A stretch of 64,000 nucleotides of DNA from Texcoconibacillus texcoconensis (GCF_014202575.1 NZ_JACHHB010000010.1:62001-126000), one strand, 5' to 3'; numbered from the stretch's first letter, positions 1-9,702 are shown. The notes: generated by a model not told the origin, from the letters alone. Numbers and translations: made by a program.

Positions 1-435
1 ATCATGAACCATTAAATCGTGAAAAGGCTGCTCTCCCATGCGAAAGCCAAACCGTGCCCCTTTCACGAAAAAAGGCGCATGACTCATCGATTCGATCCCA
101 CCTGCCACGACAACAGAAGCCTCATCTGCTTGCAGCAACATGTGACCAAGTGTCACACTTCTCATGCCAGATGCACATACTTTGTTTATCGTCTCTGATT
201 CAACGTGCCAAGGGATACCTGCTTCATGCATCGCTTGCCGTGACGGTAATTGCCCTTGACCTCCTTGTAATACCGAGCCGATGAGTACGTGACTAATGTC
301 ATCACTTTTCACGCCACCCCGATTCAACGTTTCCCGGATCGCTTTCCCCCCTAAATCAGCAACCGAAAATGAAGATAACTTCCCACCTAACTTCGCAAAA
401 GGGGTTCTGGCGCCACTGACAACCACTGTTTTCAA
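1..435 (-). CDS. Acetyl-CoA acyltransferase (thiolase), N-terminal part
   Basis: Thiolase that cleaves 3-ketoacyl-CoA (or condenses two acetyl-CoA) in the last step of beta-oxidation. The visible N-terminal 145 residues begin MKTVVVSGARTPFAKLGG, typical of the family, and contain NKVCASGMRSV with the nucleophilic cysteine. The rest lies beyond the left edge. The start is a TTG at 435, chosen because GGAGAGGG lies just upstream and the family signature begins directly after it. It lies 148 bp downstream of fadF on the same strand, as in Bacillus fad operons (fadF followed by a thiolase and a hydroxyacyl-CoA dehydrogenase). A FadR-like palindrome sits in the gap. Whether it is the mmgA-type or another thiolase cannot be told from this fragment. 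Confidence 0.9.
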   Translation of the reverse strand, partial: MKTVVVSGARTPFAKLGGKLSSFSVADLGGKAIRETLNRGGVKSDDISHVLIGSVLQGGQGQLPSRQAMHEAGIPWHVESETINKVCASGMRSVTLGHMLLQADEASVVVAGGIESMSHAPFFVKGARFGFRMGEQPFHDLMVHD

Positions 436-471
436 ACCAACCCTCTCCTTTCACTTAAAACAAAACCTGTA

Positions 472-489
472 CGATTGAGCGTTCAATCA
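472..489 (-). promoter_or_regulatory. FadR-like operator before the thiolase gene
   Basis: On the minus strand the site reads TGATTGAACGCTCAATCG, a TGAnTGA-N4-TCAnTC palindrome close to the Bacillus FadR operator (recalled consensus TGAATGA...TCATTCA). It lies between fadF and the thiolase gene, suggesting separate repression of the downstream genes. The last base deviates from the palindrome. Binding is inferred. Confidence 0.5.
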
Positions 490-583
490 GAGGATTTGAA
501 AATCAATTTCAACAGTTAGGATGCCTAACGTTCTTGCTAGACACCCTAGTTTTCTAACTCTTCAACCTTTACAGTTTCATTCC

Positions 584-2680
584 TTAAGCGTTTTCAAAAT
601 CCTTTTTTATTTCTAGTGAACGCTCTAAAATTTCAACAATATCTGACGTGTTCACTTCTTCTTCCACTTCTTTTGACTTTGTGCCGTCGTTTAGCATCGT
701 TAAGCAATACGGACATGCACTACTAATTGTCGAAGGTTTTACAGCTAGTGCTTGTTCTGTTCGCGCCTCATTAATGCGTGTTCCTGTTTCTTCTTCCATC
801 CACATCATGCCGCCACCAGCTCCACAGCAAAGGCCATCTTCACGATTTCTTTCCATCTCGACGACTTTGACTCCTGGAATGAGGCGGAGGATTTCTCTTG
901 GCGGATCGAAGACATCATTGTAACGCCCTAAGTAGCAAGAATCATGGTACGTAATCGTTTCGTTCACTTCATTTATTGGCTTGAGTTTCCCTTCCTTCAT
1001 CCAATCGTAGAGAAGCTCTGTATGATGGTACACTTCGGCATCTAGACCAAATTCAGGGTATTCGTTTTTTAATGTGTTGTACGCGTGCGGGTCGATGGTG
1101 ACGATTTTTTTTACATCATGTTTTTGAAACTCTTCTATATTTGCGGTTGCAAGCTCTTGGAACAAAAATTCATTGCCGACTCGACGCGGTGTATCTCCTG
1201 AATTTTTTTCCTTATTTCCGAGAATCGCAAACTTCACGCCTGCTTCATTCATCATCTTTGCAAACGATTGGGCAATTTTTTGACTTCTGTTATCGTATGA
1301 TCCCATGGAACCGACAAAGAACAAATATTCGAAGGTTTCACCTGCTTTTTTCAACTCTTTGACTGTCGGTGCATCAATATCTTCGCGCCCTTCACGCCAT
1401 TTTTCACGCTCTTTACGATTGATCCCCCACGGATTACCTTGACGTTCTATATTTGTAATTGTCCGCTGCACGTCTTGATCCATCTTTCCTTCAGTAAGAA
1501 CAAGGTAACGGCGCATATCAATGATCTTATCAACGTGCTCGTTTGCAACTGGGCACTGGTCTTCGCAGTTTCTACATGTCGTGCATGCCCAAAGTTCTTC
1601 TTCTGTAATGACATCACCGATCAAATTGATTTCATTTGGGTCAATCGTTGCTGCAACCTCGCCTTTTGCGGATGCGATTTGATTTCCGTTCGTATTTTTA
1701 AATGCAAACGCTGGCATCCATGGCTGTTGTGAAGTGATGGCAGCACCTTTTTCCGTCAAGTGGTCGCGCATCTTCACGATTAAATCCATTGGAGAAAGCA
1801 TCTTGCCAGTCCCGGTTGCAGGGCACATATTCGTGCAACGCCCGCACTCGACACATGCATAGAGATCTAGCAACTGCTTTTGGTCAAAATCCTCAATCAT
1901 GTTTTTGCCGAATTTCTCGGCCTCTTCATCTTCGAAATTAATCGACTGCAGCTGACCTTTTTCATGGGTCGGCCCTAACCAAACATTCGCAGGGCCTGCA
2001 ATTAAGTGGGCATGTTTTGATTGCGGAATATATACAAGAAATACGAGTAAAAATAAGAGATGTATCCACCAAAATAAGAAAAAACCTGCTGCTGCCGAGG
2101 TAGGCCCTAACCATGTGAACACTGTTGCTATTGATGAGGCGATCGGTTCAGCGATTGTCGCCTGCTTACCTAGCCAGATCATCTCCATCCCTTTAGCAAA
2201 TAACTTTGAAATCATTAAACCTGCAATAAAGATCAGGACGAGCCCTGCCTTAAAATTTCGTTTAAGACGAACGAGCTTTTCAACATAACGTCGGTAAAAC
2301 GCCCATAGAACCGCAAACAAAATCATAACGACGACGAGCTCTTGGAAAAAAGTGAAATATGGATAAACAGGGCCTAACGGAAGATGCGAACCAATTGCAA
2401 GCCCTTTCCAAATCACGTCAATCGCACTAAACTGTACAAGAATAAATCCATAAAAAAGCATGACGTGAATGATTCCGCTTTTTTTATCTTTTAATAACTT
2501 TTGTTGACCAAAAACTTGTGTAAGAACAGCTTGCCACCTTTCTTGTACTGTTCGTTTGAATTCCGCTTTTTGTCCAAGCTTAATATAAGCCAATCGCGAC
2601 CTTACAAGTTTGCTAAATAAGTAAATCGCATATCCAGTCACAAGGAGGAACAGAATCCAATTCAAGAAGACGAGGTTCAT
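584..2680 (-). CDS. fadF: FadF-type membrane iron-sulfur oxidoreductase (heterodisulfide reductase-like)
   Basis: A 698-residue membrane iron-sulfur protein thought to pass electrons from acyl-CoA dehydrogenase (via electron-transfer flavoprotein) to the quinone pool during fatty-acid oxidation. The N-terminal 230 residues contain several membrane helices. Two 4Fe-4S motifs follow (CVECGRCTNMCP near residue 275 and CTTCRNCEDQCP near 365). The C-terminal half has the CCG-type domain with HDSCYLGRYN and GLCCGAGGG. ATG start with GAAAGGAG upstream. First gene of a minus-strand operon continuing into the thiolase. A FadR-like palindrome lies about 90 bp upstream, so repression released by long-chain acyl-CoA is likely. 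Homologous to B. subtilis YwjF/FadF, and like it next to ywjE. Confidence 0.92.
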   Translation of the reverse strand: MNLVFLNWILFLLVTGYAIYLFSKLVRSRLAYIKLGQKAEFKRTVQERWQAVLTQVFGQQKLLKDKKSGIIHVMLFYGFILVQFSAIDVIWKGLAIGSHLPLGPVYPYFTFFQELVVVMILFAVLWAFYRRYVEKLVRLKRNFKAGLVLIFIAGLMISKLFAKGMEMIWLGKQATIAEPIASSIATVFTWLGPTSAAAGFFLFWWIHLLFLLVFLVYIPQSKHAHLIAGPANVWLGPTHEKGQLQSINFEDEEAEKFGKNMIEDFDQKQLLDLYACVECGRCTNMCPATGTGKMLSPMDLIVKMRDHLTEKGAAITSQQPWMPAFAFKNTNGNQIASAKGEVAATIDPNEINLIGDVITEEELWACTTCRNCEDQCPVANEHVDKIIDMRRYLVLTEGKMDQDVQRTITNIERQGNPWGINRKEREKWREGREDIDAPTVKELKKAGETFEYLFFVGSMGSYDNRSQKIAQSFAKMMNEAGVKFAILGNKEKNSGDTPRRVGNEFLFQELATANIEEFQKHDVKKIVTIDPHAYNTLKNEYPEFGLDAEVYHHTELLYDWMKEGKLKPINEVNETITYHDSCYLGRYNDVFDPPREILRLIPGVKVVEMERNREDGLCCGAGGGMMWMEEETGTRINEARTEQALAVKPSTISSACPYCLTMLNDGTKSKEVEEEVNTSDIVEILERSLEIKKDFENA

Positions 2681-2768
2681 GACAACAACTCCTTTCTAAG
2701 AAGACTCGTTAAAACAGGTTTTCAGAAAATATAAATATTCACGACAATCATTTAACACACCCTCGTTG

Positions 2769-2786
2769 TGAATGAGCATTCACTCA
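2769..2786 (-). promoter_or_regulatory. FadR-like operator upstream of fadF
   Basis: The plus-strand sequence TGAATGAGCATTCACTCA has perfect TGAnTGA / TCAnTCA arms and matches the Bacillus FadR box layout. It lies 89-106 bp upstream of the fadF start in the divergent fadF/ywjE gap. Repression by FadR and induction by long-chain acyl-CoA are inferred from the family. Confidence 0.65.
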
Positions 2787-2912
2787 AGATCTTTTTCGCT
2801 TCCACCCACCTTGTGATTCCTAGTCACATTCTTATGTGTACGAGAGTAATTTCATGACGATTTGGGCAAATTACGGTTATGATTTTGATACTGAACGTAA
2901 AGGAGCCCTATA

Positions 2913-4115
2913 ATGACATTACTCTTTTATATAATCCTCGCTCTTATCATTATGATATTTTTTGTCATCCTCGACTTTAAGCTAGGAAAACAAAAACACC
3001 GTAAGAGCATCCCTGCTTACGAAGAGCCTGAGATGAGACAAAGTGAATGTACATTTTTCGCTCATGGCGATGAATTATTCGATCATTTATTTGCAAGCAT
3101 TCGCCAAGCGAACGATCACATACACATGATGTTTTATATCTTTCGGGAAGATAATATTGGCAAAAAAATGTTATCACTCATTGAAGATAAAGCAAAAGAA
3201 GGTGTGGAAGTCCGGCTGCTCGTCGATTGGGTAGGATGGAAAGTATCTAGAAAAACAAAAAAACGTCTCCTACGTGCCGGTGTCAGTGTTCAGCAATCAA
3301 ATCGTCCACGTTTCCCTTTCATCATCTATAAATTAAATGAGCGTAACCATAGAAAAATTACCGTCATTGATGGAAAAAAAGGATACCTTGGCGGATTTAA
3401 TGTCGGAGATGAATATTTAGGACGTGATCCTAAGTTTGGTTTGTGGCGTGACTACCATTTGTTTATCGAAGGAGAATCCGTTTCCGATTTGCAGGAACAA
3501 TTTTTACTCGATTGGAAACAAAACACGGAAGAAGCGATTGAAAAAAATCAACGGCTGTTTCCTTCATTGCAACCTGGTTCCTTAAAAATGCAATTGAAGG
3601 CCTCAAATGGTGCGTATGTTGAAGAGTCATTTGCACAGTTGATTAATCAGGCTAAACGTTCACTATTTATCGGTAGTCCTTATTTCATACCTGGGGAAGC
3701 ACTGCACGCCCGACTCATTGAAGCTGCAAAACGTGGCGTCGATATCCAAATCTTATTGCCCAAAAATCAAGATCACCCCTTTGTGCAAGAAGCTGCATAC
3801 CCGTACTTCAAAGCCTTATTAGAAGAAGGATGTGACATCCACCAATTTTATCGCGGTTTTTTTCATTCAAAAGCAGTGATTGTCGACGATGAAATTTGTG
3901 ATATAGGGACAGCCAATTTTGATTTGCGAAGCTTCCATATTAATTATGAAATGAATTGCTTCATTTACGATGAACAATGGATCGAACAAATTAAGCAAGA
4001 AATAAAAAAAGACCTCGTTTATAGTCAACGAGTGACGTTAGAGGACTTAAAAAAGCGTAGCGTATTCGATCGAATGAAAGAAGTTATTTCCAGTACACTC
4101 GCCCCGCTCCTGTGA
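2913..4115 (+). CDS. ywjE: Cardiolipin synthase family protein (YwjE/ClsB-like)
   Basis: Phospholipase D superfamily enzyme that would condense two phosphatidylglycerols into cardiolipin at the membrane. The 400-residue protein has one N-terminal membrane helix (about residues 3-22) and two HKD catalytic motifs: HRKITVIDGKKGYLGGFN near residue 146 and HSKAVIVDDEICDIGTANFD near residue 318. Length and the single N-terminal helix match B. subtilis YwjE. The ATG start has AAGGAG 8 bp upstream. It is divergent from fadF, the same arrangement as ywjF-ywjE in B. subtilis. No sporulation promoter was identified by eye. Confidence 0.9.
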   Translation: MTLLFYIILALIIMIFFVILDFKLGKQKHRKSIPAYEEPEMRQSECTFFAHGDELFDHLFASIRQANDHIHMMFYIFREDNIGKKMLSLIEDKAKEGVEVRLLVDWVGWKVSRKTKKRLLRAGVSVQQSNRPRFPFIIYKLNERNHRKITVIDGKKGYLGGFNVGDEYLGRDPKFGLWRDYHLFIEGESVSDLQEQFLLDWKQNTEEAIEKNQRLFPSLQPGSLKMQLKASNGAYVEESFAQLINQAKRSLFIGSPYFIPGEALHARLIEAAKRGVDIQILLPKNQDHPFVQEAAYPYFKALLEEGCDIHQFYRGFFHSKAVIVDDEICDIGTANFDLRSFHINYEMNCFIYDEQWIEQIKQEIKKDLVYSQRVTLEDLKKRSVFDRMKEVISSTLAPLL

Positions 4116-4260
4116 ATTTTTTATATTTTTAACATCTATCTTCCAAAATGGTTCAACTTTATCAAAAAACGTCGTATACTAAGAGCAAGATGATAATAAA
4201 CTATACAAATTTAAAATCATTGTAGCACCTAAAACTAAATCACAATCTCTAACTCATAAG

Positions 4261-4338
4261 AGAGGATGGCTTTTCAAAGGCTGCGCCTAGTGTCGCAATT
4301 TGAAGTCATCCTCTTCGTCATTTGAGAGGAGAAATGAC
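4261..4338 (+). promoter_or_regulatory. Structured leader with two hairpins upstream of the P-type ATPase
   Basis: Hairpin 1 pairs 4261-4278 with 4299-4314 (AGAGGATG with CATCCTCT, then CAAA with TTTG). Hairpin 2 pairs GTCATTT (4317-4323) with AAATGAC (4332-4338) around an AGAGGAG loop. The 3' arm of hairpin 1 (ATCCTCT) could instead pair with AGAGGA in the loop of hairpin 2, so the two structures may be alternatives. The true ribosome site AGGAGGGG follows at 4361. Neither hairpin is followed by a long T-run. No match to a named riboswitch class was recognised. Confidence 0.45.
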
Positions 4339-4373
4339 ACTGATTTTTCTTATCATTTACAGGAGGGGAGCAT

Positions 4374-6359
4374 ATGAAAAACGAAGAACAACGGACAAAT
4401 TTTTCATTGGCAGCTTGTAAACGCGCGTGTTCACACGGGGTTAAGCAAAGCTTAGGACCTCATCGTGAGTTGACCTTTGCATTGTTTGGTGGTCTATTCA
4501 TGGTCATTGCATTCCTCTTTGACCAAACTGGCTACCTTTGGACAGCGACGACCATTTATGCCATCTCCTACCTTATTGGAGGATATTACAAAGCGAAGGA
4601 AGGACTCACCGACTTATTTCAAGACAAATCACTTAACGTCGAACTTTTGATGATCATCGCCGCCATCGGTGCCGCTTCTATTGGCTATTGGGGAGAAGGT
4701 GCAGTACTGATCTTCATCTTTGCATTGAGTGGTGCCTTGGAAACTTACACGCTGCAAAAAAGCGAAAGTAACTTATCCGCTTTAATGGAACTGGCTCCTC
4801 ATGAAGCCAACTTGCTTTCTGGAAATGGAGAAACAAACGTCGTCCCAGTAAAAGAATTAAAAATCGGGAACCACATTCTTGTTAAACCTGGCGAGCGTGT
4901 CCCAGCTGACGGTGAAATTGTCTCGGGAACGAGTACCGTAGATGAATCCGCAATCACTGGTGAATCGATGCCTGTTCATAAAAATGAAGGTGGTGTCGTT
5001 TATAACTCAACGATGAATCAACGAGGCGTCCTAACGGTATCTGTCACAAAAGAAGATGAAGATTCATTATTTCAAAAAATGATCGCGCTCGTTCAAGAGG
5101 CAAAAGAAAGTCGCCCCCCTTCACAACGATTGATCGAAAAACTAGAAGGGCCTTATGTAATCGCCGTATTAGCGCTTGTTCTTATAAGCTTTCTTTTCAC
5201 TTATTTAGCGCTAGGCTGGACTTTTGAAACGGCACTTTACCAAGCAATGGTATTGCTTGTCGTTGCTTCCCCTTGTGCCGTTGTCGCGTCGATTATGCCT
5301 GCGATGCTTGCTGCCATTTCTAACGGAGCAAAACAAGGCGTGTTATTTAAGTCAGGGATCTATCTTGAACAATTATCAAAAATGAAAGCCATCGCGTTTG
5401 ATAAAACAGGAACGTTAACGGAAGGAAATCCAAGGTTAACAGACGTCCGATTAAAAGAAGGCATCGATGAAACGGATGTGTACAATGCCATTGCTTCGAT
5501 CGAGATGCGTTCTGATCATCCGTTAGCCTCGGCGATTATTAACGGTATGAAAGAACGGCAAGACATCTCATTTGTTGAACCGACTGATTTCGAAGATACC
5601 CCTGGTTGGGGGATTGCAGCAGGTGTTGACGGTTATACGTGGCGAATTGGAAAAAAAGCTTTTATGACTGGTGATACAGCACGATTTTCCTATATTGAAA
5701 AGGAGTGGTCGAATACAGGAAAAACGATCGTATTCGTAGAAAGGGACGAGGAAGTACTCGCAGCGCTCGCACTAAGTGATATCGTGCGTGAACATACCCG
5801 AGCAACAGTAGCAGCTATTCAAGACAAAGGCATGCATACGGCCATGATTACTGGTGACCAAGAAGCAACGGCAAAAGCGATCGCAAACGATATTTCTTTA
5901 GACACGTGGCTAGCAAATCGACTTCCCGAAGATAAGGTCGAAGCCGTTGAAACGTTACAAAATGATTATGGAAAAGTCGCCATGGTTGGTGACGGTGTCA
6001 ATGATGCGCCCGCTTTAGCAAAGGCGGACATCGGCGTTGCGATGGGATCTGGTACAGATGTCGCCCTTGAAACAGCAGATGTCGTGCTGATGAAAAACGA
6101 CTTAACAAAAATGAATGAAATCATTCATTTATCAAAACGACTCAATCGTATCGTTGCACAAAACTTGATCTTCTCTATGAGTGTGATCATTTTACTTGTC
6201 ATCGGAACGTTTTTTCAAAATGTATCATTACCGCTTGGCGTTGTTGGTCATGAAGGTAGTACACTTATCGTGATTGCCAATGGGTTGCGGCTGTTACGAA
6301 CGAAGCGAAAACAGTCAATGCACCAACTCCCCGACTTCAACGCGCCGACAAAAGCTTAA
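4374..6359 (+). CDS. pfeT: P1B-4-type metal-transporting ATPase (PfeT/ZosA-like)
   Basis: A 661-residue heavy-metal P-type ATPase, probably exporting Fe(II) or Co/Zn. It has no N-terminal HMA domain, only a Cys-containing tail (CKRACSHG). TGES of the actuator domain is at 195-198, the membrane metal site is SPC (299-301) rather than CPC, and the phosphorylated aspartate is D343 in [19 protein letters not shown] is in the P-domain and HEGST in the last helices. SPC plus HEG(G/S)T defines the P1B-4 group, which includes B. subtilis PfeT (earlier ZosA), a PerR-controlled iron exporter. No clear PerR box was seen, but the leader has hairpins. The 3' end overlaps the convergent hydrolase gene by 45 bp. 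Metal specificity is inferred. Confidence 0.85.
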   Translation: MKNEEQRTNFSLAACKRACSHGVKQSLGPHRELTFALFGGLFMVIAFLFDQTGYLWTATTIYAISYLIGGYYKAKEGLTDLFQDKSLNVELLMIIAAIGAASIGYWGEGAVLIFIFALSGALETYTLQKSESNLSALMELAPHEANLLSGNGETNVVPVKELKIGNHILVKPGERVPADGEIVSGTSTVDESAITGESMPVHKNEGGVVYNSTMNQRGVLTVSVTKEDEDSLFQKMIALVQEAKESRPPSQRLIEKLEGPYVIAVLALVLISFLFTYLALGWTFETALYQAMVLLVVASPCAVVASIMPAMLAAISNGAKQGVLFKSGIYLEQLSKMKAIAFDKTGTLTEGNPRLTDVRLKEGIDETDVYNAIASIEMRSDHPLASAIINGMKERQDISFVEPTDFEDTPGWGIAAGVDGYTWRIGKKAFMTGDTARFSYIEKEWSNTGKTIVFVERDEEVLAALALSDIVREHTRATVAAIQDKGMHTAMITGDQEATAKAIANDISLDTWLANRLPEDKVEAVETLQNDYGKVAMVGDGVNDAPALAKADIGVAMGSGTDVALETADVVLMKNDLTKMNEIIHLSKRLNRIVAQNLIFSMSVIILLVIGTFFQNVSLPLGVVGHEGSTLIVIANGLRLLRTKRKQSMHQLPDFNAPTKA

Positions 6360-7109
6360 CACAATCGCGTTTAATTCACGGGAGAACCTTGTTGGCACTT
6401 GATGCTTAGCACGAGATACGTAGACGACTTCGACAGGAGCTGGAACACGCTTTTTAAACGCTTCTTGGTATTCGTGCACGTAATCATCCTTGGCACCATA
6501 AATGAGCAAAACTGGACATTTAATGTATGACAAACGTTCCGTTGCCTTATACTCGAGGCCAATTTGATACATTTCCGCCAGACGTTCTGGCTCCGTCCGT
6601 TGAATATACGCTCGTAATTCGTCACGATGCTTCTTCTCTTTTTCATGGGCCTTAGATAACACGTTGGAAAGAAACGTCGTCGCCTTTAGCTTTGCTGTCA
6701 AAATGCCAATTCTAAATTGATTTTTTAATAAAATCGTATGAACATCAGCAAAACCACCACTTAAAATCAACCCACGTACACGTTCCGGATAGTGAATCGC
6801 TAATTCTTGTACGATCGATCCACCGTTTGAGTAACCAAACACGTACGCCGATTTGACAGCGCAAGCATCGAGAACCCGACAAACATCTTCAGCTAATAAA
6901 GCCATTGTCAGTGATTCTTCGCCTGCTTCACTTCTCCCGTCTCCGCGCAAGTCGAGCGTGATGACAAAAAAGTGCTTTTTTAATGCATCGACTTGGTGAC
7001 GAAATGTTACATGTCCCATACTCGGCGGATGAACAAAAACGAGCGGTGGTCCTTCACCGCTCGTTTCATAATAAATACGCGTTCCTGTATGTTCAGGCGT
7101 ATATGGCAT
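6315..7109 (-). CDS. Alpha/beta hydrolase
   Basis: A 264-residue alpha/beta-hydrolase of unknown substrate. The oxyanion-loop motif VFVHPPSMGH, the nucleophile elbow GYSNGGS, the acid in YGAKDDYV and the histidine in AKHQVP give a complete catalytic triad. The start is ATG 7109 (MPYTPEHTG) because AAGGAGG precedes it at good distance; the open frame extends further upstream without a ribosome site. Soluble, with no signal peptide. Its last 15 codons overlap the end of the convergent ATPase gene. Could be an esterase, epoxide hydrolase or carboxylesterase; the sequence does not decide. Confidence 0.85.
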   Translation of the reverse strand: MPYTPEHTGTRIYYETSGEGPPLVFVHPPSMGHVTFRHQVDALKKHFFVITLDLRGDGRSEAGEESLTMALLAEDVCRVLDACAVKSAYVFGYSNGGSIVQELAIHYPERVRGLILSGGFADVHTILLKNQFRIGILTAKLKATTFLSNVLSKAHEKEKKHRDELRAYIQRTEPERLAEMYQIGLEYKATERLSYIKCPVLLIYGAKDDYVHEYQEAFKKRVPAPVEVVYVSRAKHQVPTRFSRELNAIVLSFCRRVEVGELVH

Positions 7110-7189
7110 ACGAACGATCCTCCTTATACAAACACTTGTATTGTTAGTGTTAGCATAAGTTTGCAGAATCATGTATGCGCTTAACAAAA

Positions 7190-7363
7190 TTATTTACCAA
7201 ACCATTGTGCGATTTGAGGTGCTAAATGGATATAACCTAAATAAATCCCTAAGATGCCCATAATGCCTGGAAATGCTGGTGGCGCAGGAACTGGTAGACG
7301 AATAACCCCAAATATGATACCGACAATTAAACCTGCGAGTACTGCTAATATTGATTCTTGCAT
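7190..7363 (-). CDS. XapX-domain small membrane protein
   Basis: A 57-residue protein beginning MQESILAVLAGLIVGIIFG. It has a first membrane helix, a proline-rich turn (RLPVPAPPAFPG) and a second helix (IMGILGIYLGYIHLA). The RLPVPAPPA segment is characteristic of the XapX/DUF1427 family of unknown function. AGAAGGTG lies 6 bp before the ATG. It lies between the hydrolase and argS on the same strand, with about 80 bp to the hydrolase start. Function unknown. Confidence 0.85.
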   Translation of the reverse strand: MQESILAVLAGLIVGIIFGVIRLPVPAPPAFPGIMGILGIYLGYIHLAPQIAQWFGK

Positions 7364-7533
7364 GTTTTCACCTTCTTTTTATGATTTGTTCTTAGTAAGC
7401 GCTTAATTTTTTTCGACACTTTTTGCAAACCCTTTCTTATCTTAACAGAAAGATGTTCGTACATCTAGTGTTTTCCATATTTCTTTTTTATACTCACAAA
7501 ATTGGTTTTCTTCACTTCTTATAATTTGTATGC

Positions 7534-7574
7534 AAAAAAATAGATCAAGACCCAATTAATAAGGCCTTGACCTA
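7534..7574 (-). terminator. Rho-independent terminator of argS
   Basis: On the minus strand TAGGTCAAGGCC pairs with GGGTCTTGATCTA using two G-U pairs, followed by a run of seven T. It lies 19 bp after the argS stop. Confidence 0.85.
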
Positions 7575-7592
7575 GTTGATATGCGTTTTTAC

Positions 7593-9263
7593 TTACATTC
7601 TTTCAGGAGCAGATACTCCGATCATCTTCAACCCGTTTTGTAACGTCAACTGCACGGCTTTAATGAGCGCAACACGGGCTTCTGTAAGCTGTTGATTGTC
7701 TTTATGAAACACTTTTTCAGCATTGTAGAAGCTATGAAGGCGCTGAGCTAAGTCGTAAACGTAGTTTGTTAAGCGGTGTGGTGACATTTTTTCAGCAGCA
7801 TCTGCAATCGCTTGTGGAAACATCCCCATCTTCTTCAACAAATCAACGTCTTTTTCTGATGTAAGAAGTGATACATCTGTTGTTTCATCGACGTTAATGC
7901 CTGCTTCATCTGCTTGACGGAGCATGCTGCAAATACGTGCATGCGCATATTGTACATAATAAACTGGGTTTTCGTTTGACTCTGCTCGAGCAAGGTCCAA
8001 GTCAAAGTCAAGGTGCGTATCAGAACTACGCATCGCAAAAAAGTAACGTGTCGCATCAATACCGACTTCTTCCATAAGATCACGCATCGTCACCGCGTTA
8101 CCCGTACGTTTGCTCATTTTTACTTTTTCACCATTTTCAAATAGGTTAACCATTTGAATAATTTGAACGTCTAGCTGATCTGGGTTATAGCCTAGTGCTT
8201 CAACTGCAGCTTTCATACGCGGGATGTAGCCGTGGTGGTCCGCTCCCCAAATGTTCACGAGCTGCTTGAAACCACGACGGAATTTATCTTGGTGATAAGA
8301 GATATCCGGCGTTAAGTACGTATAGCTGCCGTCACTTTTTACGAGCACACGGTCTTTATCATCACCGTAATCTGTGGAACGGAACCAGACCGCACCATCT
8401 TGCTCATATGTGACACCTTTTTCCTGTAATACATCTAAAATTTGATCAATTTTCCCATCACTATAGAGCGACGTTTCTGAGAACCAGTTATCAAAGCTCA
8501 CACGGAACGCTTCAAGGTCAACTTTCAATTGATCGAGTTCTCGTTTCAAGCCGTACTCACGGAAGAATGAGCGACGCTCTTGTTCGTCTGCATTAACAAA
8601 ACGGTCATTGTACGTTTCAGCAATTTCCTTTGCAAAACCGCGGATATCTTCACCGAGGTAACCATCTTCAGGCATATCAGCTTCATATCCTAACGCTTGA
8701 AAATAACGAGCTTCAATGGATACAGCTAAGTTATCGATTTGATTGCCGGCATCGTTAATGTAGTATTCACGCGCTACTTCATAACCCGCTGCATCGAGAA
8801 TGTTACACAACGTATCGCCGACTGCAGCACCACGGGCATGTCCTAAGTGAAGGTTACCGGTCGGGTTCGCTGATACAAACTCTACTTGAATAGGGTGATT
8901 TCCTCCATAGTCGGATCTACCGTACGCTTCACCATTTTCAAGAACAGTCTTTACAACCTCTGTAATTGAATCATTGCGTAAGAAAAAGTTAATAAAACCT
9001 GGCCCTGCAATATCGATAGACGCAATAGATGCAGACTCTTGATCGATTTGTGCCACAATCGCTTCCGCAATTTCACGCGGTGGCTTCTTGGCAATTTTCG
9101 TTAACTGCATAGCCATGTTCGTGGCATAATCACCGTGATTTTTATCTTTCGGTGTCTCAAGAACGACTTCTGGGCATTCTCCCTCTGCCGCTAATCCACT
9201 CTCAAGCACCGCTCGTGTAATTTCTTCTTTTAATCGCTGTTCAATTTCCTGAACTTGATTCAT
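7593..9263 (-). CDS. argS: Arginyl-tRNA synthetase
   Basis: Class I aminoacyl-tRNA synthetase charging tRNA-Arg. The 556-residue protein has the N-terminal Add1 domain, the HIGH-type motif in [17 protein letters not shown], and a KMSKRTG motif (both present here, as usual for Bacillus ArgRS). It ends in the ArgRS anticodon-binding domain ending [11 protein letters not shown] 9263 (MNQVQEIEQ) was chosen because GGAGGAG precedes it and this matches the family N-terminus. Its start overlaps the end of ywiB by 23 bp, so the two are probably co-transcribed and translationally coupled, as in B. subtilis. Confidence 0.95.
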   Translation of the reverse strand: MNQVQEIEQRLKEEITRAVLESGLAAEGECPEVVLETPKDKNHGDYATNMAMQLTKIAKKPPREIAEAIVAQIDQESASIASIDIAGPGFINFFLRNDSITEVVKTVLENGEAYGRSDYGGNHPIQVEFVSANPTGNLHLGHARGAAVGDTLCNILDAAGYEVAREYYINDAGNQIDNLAVSIEARYFQALGYEADMPEDGYLGEDIRGFAKEIAETYNDRFVNADEQERRSFFREYGLKRELDQLKVDLEAFRVSFDNWFSETSLYSDGKIDQILDVLQEKGVTYEQDGAVWFRSTDYGDDKDRVLVKSDGSYTYLTPDISYHQDKFRRGFKQLVNIWGADHHGYIPRMKAAVEALGYNPDQLDVQIIQMVNLFENGEKVKMSKRTGNAVTMRDLMEEVGIDATRYFFAMRSSDTHLDFDLDLARAESNENPVYYVQYAHARICSMLRQADEAGINVDETTDVSLLTSEKDVDLLKKMGMFPQAIADAAEKMSPHRLTNYVYDLAQRLHSFYNAEKVFHKDNQQLTEARVALIKAVQLTLQNGLKMIGVSAPERM

Positions 9264-9702
9264 CGTTCTCCTCCTTGATTTTAACCTGCATATCGTGATA
9301 ACCCGCTTCTTGCCCTTGTAAAAACAACTCATAACCGACGTGAAGGGAACCAGTTTTTTGGACAGGGTCCCACTCAACATCTACGTGTTTCGTTTTTGTC
9401 ACCATACTTAATGGACCGTAAGGACTTTGATACATTCCTTCAGTTTCTTGATTTGAAATAAAACGCTGCTTCATCTCTACATCACCGTTCCGAATGACAG
9501 TCATTTCACCAGTTTGCGCTTTAATCGTTTGTCGAATCGATGCGTTATCATCGGTTTGTTCATCAAATCTGAGGAACAATCCAGAAGACTTTTCAAACAA
9601 CTCACCAGCTGCAAACCAACGATTTGTATGCTGCCGACCTTCGTCATGGATCACAGTTTTCATTTCAATTTTCACGGGCACCTTATGCGTTGTGTCGCTC
9701 AT
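9241..9702 (-). CDS. ywiB: YwiB family (DUF1934) protein
   Basis: A 153-residue soluble protein of the DUF1934/YwiB family, with a predicted lipocalin-like beta-barrel fold and no known activity. The YwiB-typical segment near residue 110 ([15 protein letters not shown]) and the ending [16 protein letters not shown] are visible. ATG start preceded by AAGGGATCG. First gene of the ywiB-argS pair, which overlaps by 23 bp; a good sigma-A promoter lies upstream. Confidence 0.85.
   Translation of the reverse strand: MSDTTHKVPVKIEMKTVIHDEGRQHTNRWFAAGELFEKSSGLFLRFDEQTDDNASIRQTIKAQTGEMTVIRNGDVEMKQRFISNQETEGMYQSPYGPLSMVTKTKHVDVEWDPVQKTGSLHVGYELFLQGQEAGYHDMQVKIKEENDESSSGN

Noticed and set aside
4116-4373. 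Known riboswitch (NiCo, Mn/yybP-ykoY) before the metal ATPase
   Set aside because: None of the conserved junction sequences of these classes could be found; only unspecific hairpins are seen.
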